Of a stretch of DNA of 27,299 bases, positions 23,670-27,299 are shown piece by piece. The notes under the pieces are model-generated. The model made no database searches. It worked only from the letters and a program-made list of their open reading frames with translations, and was not told the origin of the DNA. The DNA is from CAZFQG01 sp964520785. GTDB lineage: Bacteria > Planctomycetota > Planctomycetia > Pirellulales > Thermoguttaceae. A program made the position numbers and the translations under genes. The stretch covers positions 1 to 27,299 of the forward strand of contig CAZFQG010000076.1 of NCBI GenBank assembly GCA_964520785.1. The letters run 5' to 3'. Positions within the stretch are counted from its first letter, which is position 1; every line of letters begins with the position of its first letter.

Positions 23670-24590
23670 TTATTCGACGCCGTCACCTGTGGGGGCTTTC
23701 CCCGAAAATGACCGCAGCACCTTCGTCAGGTACGCGCCGTAGGCGTTGTCGTAACGTGCCGCCAGACGTTCCATCCGTTCCTCGCCGATAAAGCCCTGTC
23801 GCAGCGCGATTTCCTCGATGCAGGCGATTTTCAGGCCTTGGCGCGATTCGATCGTCTCCACGAAATTGGCCGCCTGGATCAGCGAGGACGGCGTCCCGGT
23901 GTCGAGCCAGGCGAATCCACGCCCCAGCCGCTGGACGTGGAGTTCCCCGCGGTCGAGATACTCGCGGTTTACGTCGGTGATCTCGTACTCCCCCCGCGCG
24001 GACTTCCGCGGATTGGCGGCGATTTCCAAGACCCGGTTGTCGTAGAAGTACAATCCGGTCACCACCCAATCCGATTTCGGGAAGTCCGGCTTCTCCTCGA
24101 TCGAGAGGGGCCGGCCCCGTGAATCGAACTCGATCACGCCGTAACGGCTTGGATCGGCAACTTCATAGGCGAACACGGTGGCTCCCGCCGGCCGGGCGGC
24201 CGCCGCCGCGATGATCCGCGGCAGGCCGTGGCCGTAAAAGATGTTATCCCCCAATACAAGAGCCACGTTGTCCTCCGCGACGAACTCCCGGCCGAGGACG
24301 AATGCCTGCGCCAGGCCGTCCGGACTGGCCTGTTCGGCGTACTGGAAGGACATTCCCAAGTCGGAGCCGTCTCCGAAAAGCCGCTCGAACTGGTTGACGC
24401 TTCTAGGCGTCGAGATTAGTAGTATATCGCGGATTCCGGCGAGCATCAGCGCCGACAGGGGGTAATACACCATCGGTTTGTCGTATATCGGGAGAAGCTG
24501 TTTGTTCACGCCGAGGGTGATCGGATACAGGCGGCTGCCGGAACCTCCGGCGAGAATGATTCCCTTGTGAAAACAGGATGGCTCATGCAC
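23670..24590 (-). CDS. rmlA: Glucose-1-phosphate thymidylyltransferase
   Basis: 306 residues with a GTG start at 24590, supported by AAGGGAG 8 bases upstream. The ATG four bases on is out of frame. It forms dTDP-glucose from glucose-1-phosphate and dTTP in the cytoplasm, the entry to dTDP-sugars. The nucleotidyltransferase signature 'GIILAGGSGSRLYPITLGVNKQLLPIYDKPMV' begins at about residue 10, followed by 'YYPLSALMLAGIRDILLIS', 'LVLGDNIFYGHGL', 'GVIEFDSRGRPLSIEEKP' and 'GRGFAWLDTGTPSSLIQAANFVETIE'. The C-terminus is of the long RmlA type. It lies 12 bases after rmlB in the same transcript. Confidence 0.96.
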   Translation of the reverse strand: MHEPSCFHKGIILAGGSGSRLYPITLGVNKQLLPIYDKPMVYYPLSALMLAGIRDILLISTPRSVNQFERLFGDGSDLGMSFQYAEQASPDGLAQAFVLGREFVAEDNVALVLGDNIFYGHGLPRIIAAAAARPAGATVFAYEVADPSRYGVIEFDSRGRPLSIEEKPDFPKSDWVVTGLYFYDNRVLEIAANPRKSARGEYEITDVNREYLDRGELHVQRLGRGFAWLDTGTPSSLIQAANFVETIESRQGLKIACIEEIALRQGFIGEERMERLAARYDNAYGAYLTKVLRSFSGKAPTGDGVE

Positions 24591-24602
24591 GAATTCACTC
24601 CC

Positions 24603-25661
24603 TTATGAGGTCGACAGCCCCGGACGCTCCTGGCGGTATGCACCGGAACAAACCCGCCGAACCCATTCACCGTTATCGGCGTACCACCGCACGGTCTTCT
24701 CCAGCCCGGCCCGGAAATCCGTTCTTGGACTGAAACCGAGCGAATACCGAATCTTGCTCGCGTCGAGCGCGTACCGGCGGTCATGGCCCGGCCGGTCTTG
24801 AACGAATTCGATCAACGATGCGGCCCCGCCGGCTGGACCCAAACCCAACTGGTCTACAATTTCGCAAACGGCCGTGACCACTTCCAGGTTCGACCGTTCG
24901 TTGTTTCCTCCGATGTTGTACGCCTCTCCCGGGCTGCCCCGCTCGACCACCGACCGGATGGCGCGGCAATGATCCTCCACGGACAGCCAATCGCGGACGT
25001 GCTGGCCATCGCCGTATAACGGGAGTGTTTCTCCGCGGAGCGCCTTGAGGATCATCAGGGGAATCATCTTCTCGGGAAACTGGTACGGCCCGTAGTTGTT
25101 GGAACAATTCGTGATGATCGCCGGCAGCGCGTAAGTTCGAAAATAGGCGCGGACGAAATGGTCCGAGGCCGCCTTCGACGCGGCATAGGGGGAATTCGGC
25201 TGGTAGGGCGACTCCTCGGTAAACCGGCCGGACGGCCCAAGCGATCCGTAGACTTCGTCGGTCGAAACGTGCAGGAAACGGAATTGCCCCTGTCGTGAGG
25301 GAGAGAGGGTCCGCCAGTACCGCCGGACCGCTTCGAGCAACCGCCGCGTCCCCACGACGTTTGTTTGCACGAACGCCTCCGGAGCGTCGATCGACCGGTC
25401 TACGTGGGACTCGGCGGCGAAGTTGATCACCGCGGATGGTTCATGGTCGCGGAGCAACTCCCCGACCAAAGCCTCGTCCGCGATGTCTCCCTGTACGAGA
25501 AGATGGTTCGGGTCGTCGGCGACCGGCTCCAGCGAATCCAAGTTGCCGGCATAGGTGAGTTTGTCCAGATTAACGATTTTGACATCTCCACCGGGGACGA
25601 ACATCCGAACGAACGTGCTCCCGATGAAGCCGGCTCCTCCGGTAATCAAGATCGTTTTCAT
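24603..25661 (-). CDS. rmlB: dTDP-glucose 4,6-dehydratase
   Basis: 352 residues. AAGGGA stands about 7 bases before the ATG. It converts dTDP-glucose to dTDP-4-keto-6-deoxyglucose with bound NAD. This extended short-chain dehydrogenase shows 'TGGAGFIGSTFVR' (7-19) for NAD binding, 'NFAAESHVDRSID' (80-92), 'HVSTDEVYGSLG' with the catalytic Thr-Asp-Glu triad, 'SPYAASKAASDHFVRAY' with the Tyr-x3-Lys pair, 'NNYGPYQFPEKMIPL', 'GDGQHVRDWLSVEDHCRAI' and 'RPGHDRRYALD'. It is the first gene of the set; rmlA follows after 12 bases. A small hairpin is present in its leader. rmlD is not nearby, so rhamnose as end product is not proven. Confidence 0.96.
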   Translation of the reverse strand: MKTILITGGAGFIGSTFVRMFVPGGDVKIVNLDKLTYAGNLDSLEPVADDPNHLLVQGDIADEALVGELLRDHEPSAVINFAAESHVDRSIDAPEAFVQTNVVGTRRLLEAVRRYWRTLSPSRQGQFRFLHVSTDEVYGSLGPSGRFTEESPYQPNSPYAASKAASDHFVRAYFRTYALPAIITNCSNNYGPYQFPEKMIPLMILKALRGETLPLYGDGQHVRDWLSVEDHCRAIRSVVERGSPGEAYNIGGNNERSNLEVVTAVCEIVDQLGLGPAGGAASLIEFVQDRPGHDRRYALDASKIRYSLGFSPRTDFRAGLEKTVRWYADNGEWVRRVCSGAYRQERPGLSTS

Positions 25662-25692
25662 GCCAATTCCCTTTTCGGTCCTTCTCCAGCGC

Positions 25693-25710
25693 TGCCGGCT
25701 CGGGCCGGCA
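25693..25710 (-). promoter_or_regulatory. Hairpin in the rmlB leader
   Basis: TGCCGGC (25693-25699) and GCCGGCA (25704-25710) make a perfect 7-bp GC-rich stem with a 4-base loop, 31-48 bases before the rmlB start. No T-tract follows in the rmlB direction, so it is more likely a leader structure than a terminator. Confidence 0.4.
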
Positions 25711-25783
25711 TTCCGCTACCGTATCGTTTTACCCGAATTCCTCAGTTTCGCCAACCATCGCTTCAAGAGAACCGCGAAGTCCC

Positions 25784-25858
25784 GGGGTCTGGCTCATTTT
25801 TCAACCGATCGAATTCCATACACACTGAAAAGGCCCGCCGAAAAATGTGCCTGACCCC
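25784..25858. repeat. REP/REPIN-like inverted repeat pair
   Basis: GGGGTCTGGCTCATTTTTC (25784-25802) recurs inverted as GGGGTCAGGCACATTTTTC on the opposite strand at 25840-25858, 17 of 19 bases identical, with a 37-base spacer. From memory, unverified, 'GGGGTCAGGCACATTTTTC'-type sequences flank and are mobilised by IS200-like REP-associated transposases (RAYT). No transposase is present, so this would be a non-autonomous unit. Confidence 0.65.
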
Positions 25859-26200
25859 CTCTCTTCGGACTTTGCAGTTCTCCTGACCATTGCGTTTAGG
25901 ATATCTCGGAGTCACCCTCGCACAGACGACCCGTGCGACCGGTTGTATTAGTTCTTCCATCCTTGCCGGGCCTTTTCCCGCACGAACTCACCCCGGTGGA
26001 GCAGAGGCGGCCCCATGCCGTCCCGAACCGAGCGAAAATGCCCTCAATGTGCCTTTCCCGAGAGATCGGATAAACCGTACCGAACCGCCACGGTCCACTC
26101 AGAATGCTCCAAAGGCCGCCCTCCAAGAAAACCTACAATTGTACGCGGCCCTTCATCCGATTCGTCAACCACGTCGTCCGAAAATCGAACCCATACCCCC

Positions 26201-27055
26201 ATGAACGACCCATTCCCCGATTCCGATCCCACCACGTGCACTGAACTCGCTTTGGAGGAACGCGCTTGGGCAACCGGGGAGGGCACCCGCCACAAAAGAC
26301 CTTTCGAGGTGGTGGAGGTATTCGGCCTGCCGGTGGCGAAGCTGACGTTCGAGCAGACCTTGGACGAGATTGACCGACTGATCGACATTGGCAAACCCGG
26401 CTTCTTCATCACGGCGAACCTCCACTACGCGATGCTGAGGGCGGAGCGTCCCGAACTCGACGCGCTCAGCCGTAGGGCGCATTTTATCGTCGCCGATGGG
26501 GCCCCGCTGGTTCGCGAGTCACGGCGATTGGGCAATCCCCTGCCGGAACGCGTCACCGGCGCCGATCTCATCGGCCGGATTTGCCGGAGGGCGGCGAAAA
26601 GGGGATACCGCGTCTTTCTGCTTGGCGGGCTCCCGGGCATCGCGGAACAGGCGGCCGCCGAGCTGTGTCGCCGGTATCCCGGCTTGACCATTGCCGGAAT
26701 CGCCGCCCCCGATTTTCGCGTTATGGACGCAGAGGATCACGCACGGCTCGTAAGCGACATCCGCGCGACGCGGCCGGATATCCTCTTTGCCGCCTTGGGT
26801 CAGCCGAAGGGTGAACTGTGGCTCGACGAACACGCGGAGGCCTTGGGAGTCCCGGTAACCGCGCAAGTCGGCGCCTCGTTCGATTTTCTCGCCGGCAGGG
26901 TGAAGCGGGCGCCGGCCTGGATTCAACGCCTCGGTCTGGAGTGGCTCTACCGGATCACCCGGGAACCGGCACGCATGATTCCCCGGTACTGGGCAAACGG
27001 GCTCTTTCTGCTAAGATGGCGGCTGACAACCCGTGCCACCCGTGCACCCTCATAA
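26201..27055 (+). CDS. WecG/TagA/CpsF family glycosyltransferase
   Basis: 284 residues from the ATG at 26201, chosen because the family begins shortly before 'VVEVFGLPVAKLTFEQTLDEID'. The upstream frame is Pro/Ser/Arg-rich and unlike the family. No Shine-Dalgarno sequence is visible. GT26 hallmarks: 'ITANLHYAMLRAERPEL', 'IVADGAPLVRESRRLGNPLPERVTGADLI' with the catalytic-site Asp, 'VFLLGGLPGIAEQAAAEL', 'DILFAALGQPKGELWLDEH' and 'GASFDFLAGRVKRAPAWIQRLGLEWLYRI' near the C-terminus. Such enzymes add the second sugar (N-acetylmannosamine or N-acetylmannosaminuronate in known members) to an undecaprenyl-linked sugar at the inner membrane during surface polysaccharide assembly. The donor here is unknown. 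With rmlBA nearby it suggests an envelope glycan locus. Confidence 0.94.
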   Translation: MNDPFPDSDPTTCTELALEERAWATGEGTRHKRPFEVVEVFGLPVAKLTFEQTLDEIDRLIDIGKPGFFITANLHYAMLRAERPELDALSRRAHFIVADGAPLVRESRRLGNPLPERVTGADLIGRICRRAAKRGYRVFLLGGLPGIAEQAAAELCRRYPGLTIAGIAAPDFRVMDAEDHARLVSDIRATRPDILFAALGQPKGELWLDEHAEALGVPVTAQVGASFDFLAGRVKRAPAWIQRLGLEWLYRITREPARMIPRYWANGLFLLRWRLTTRATRAPS

Positions 27056-27073
27056 CCACCACCGTTTCGCCGC

Positions 27074-27299
27074 ATGGAAGCACTCACGAAGGAACTCACC
27101 GAGCGCTTCGGCTCTCGATCATCACTAATTCGGAATCTGCTGAGCCGTCTCGTAGCGGAATTGGGCAAGGTGGATCGCGGGGAGGCGGACGCTGCTTTTG
27201 AGACATGGAAACGGCTACTCAGCCGTGCGGGGGGGCATGAATGGTGGACGCTCGGGCCCAAGGAAACCACCGCGATTTCGAAGGCCTATCGGCTGGAAG
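27074..27299 (+). CDS. Unrecognised gene, 5' part (cut by window edge)
   Basis: An ATG at 27074 opens a frame that continues to the window end (75 codons seen), 18 bases after the glycosyltransferase stop. It begins 'MEALTKELTERFG', is rich in Leu, Arg and Glu, appears helical, and shows 'HEWWTLGPKE' near the edge. There is no clear ribosome binding site and no signal peptide. I recognise no family from this fragment. Position suggests co-transcription with the glycosyltransferase, but the content does not look like a sugar enzyme. Confidence 0.55.
   Translation, partial: MEALTKELTERFGSRSSLIRNLLSRLVAELGKVDRGEADAAFETWKRLLSRAGGHEWWTLGPKETTAISKAYRLE

Larger units (their letters stand above)
25662..26200. 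other. Intergenic region between rmlB and the glycosyltransferase
   Basis: A divergent 539-base gap without a supported gene. It contains the rmlB leader hairpin (25693-25710), the REP-like inverted pair (25784-25858) and, from about 25870 on, sequence with no recognised feature apart from a 10-bp palindrome TACAATTGTA at 26134-26143. The frame of the glycosyltransferase is open upstream to 26015, but that part lacks a ribosome binding site and family similarity. Confidence 0.5.

Noticed and set aside
26134..26143. 10-bp palindrome TACAATTGTA upstream of the glycosyltransferase
   Set aside because: A palindrome of this length is expected many times by chance in 27 kb, and no -35 element supports the TACAAT as a -10.
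26015..26200. Upstream extension of the glycosyltransferase frame by 62 codons
   Set aside because: Pro/Ser/Arg-rich, without family similarity or a ribosome binding site; the family begins near the ATG at 26201.

Overview
The window looks like chromosomal DNA of a planctomycete-type bacterium. It is GC-rich with A/T-rich intergenic islands. It carries a DUF1800/DUF1501 pair with a Tat leader on the DUF1501 partner, PQQ-like beta-propellers with a 'WPxFRGP' entry motif, a fused AroD-AroE enzyme, and several genes without a clear Shine-Dalgarno sequence. The taxonomic call is an inference from family content; no rRNA is present. No complete mobile element, CRISPR array or phage gene was seen.

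Layout. 1-2206: the 3' end of a DUF1800 gene and a complete DUF1501 gene (exported proteins of unknown function). 2554-2627: tRNA-Arg(CCG) on the minus strand, with hairpins just beyond its 3' end. 2969-6042, minus strand: a pepP-like peptidase, accB and accC (first step of fatty acid synthesis). 6302-6745: a FabZ-type dehydratase, divergent from them behind a good sigma-70 promoter. 6899-7060: a 53-residue Cys-rich single-pass membrane protein. 7198-8484: hemL. 8629-11199: a multi-pass membrane protein and a CNT-type nucleoside transporter. 11326-16200: an NtrC-type response regulator, mutL, and aroD-aroE closely coupled to mutL.

16503-22953 is the most interesting part. It is a tight six-gene plus-strand run with overlapping or nearly overlapping junctions: membrane-anchored PQQ-like propeller, membrane-anchored NHL propeller, a 70-residue protein with four closely spaced cysteines, a Tat-exported polyferredoxin (17 Cys), a NapH/NosR-like membrane Fe-S protein without an FMN domain, and a second PQQ-like propeller with three membrane helices. 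A sigma-70-like promoter overlapped by a 15-bp perfect palindrome sits upstream, and a plausible terminator follows. I read it as an envelope electron-transfer module with beta-propeller partners. Its substrate cannot be told from sequence.

23119-25661, minus strand: rmlB, rmlA and an RmlC-like cupin (dTDP-sugar synthesis; no rmlD in view). 25784-25858: an inverted pair of 19-bp REP-like units. 26201-27055: a WecG/TagA/CpsF glycosyltransferase. 27074 to the right edge: the start of an unrecognised gene. The last block, together with rml, suggests the edge of a surface-polysaccharide locus.
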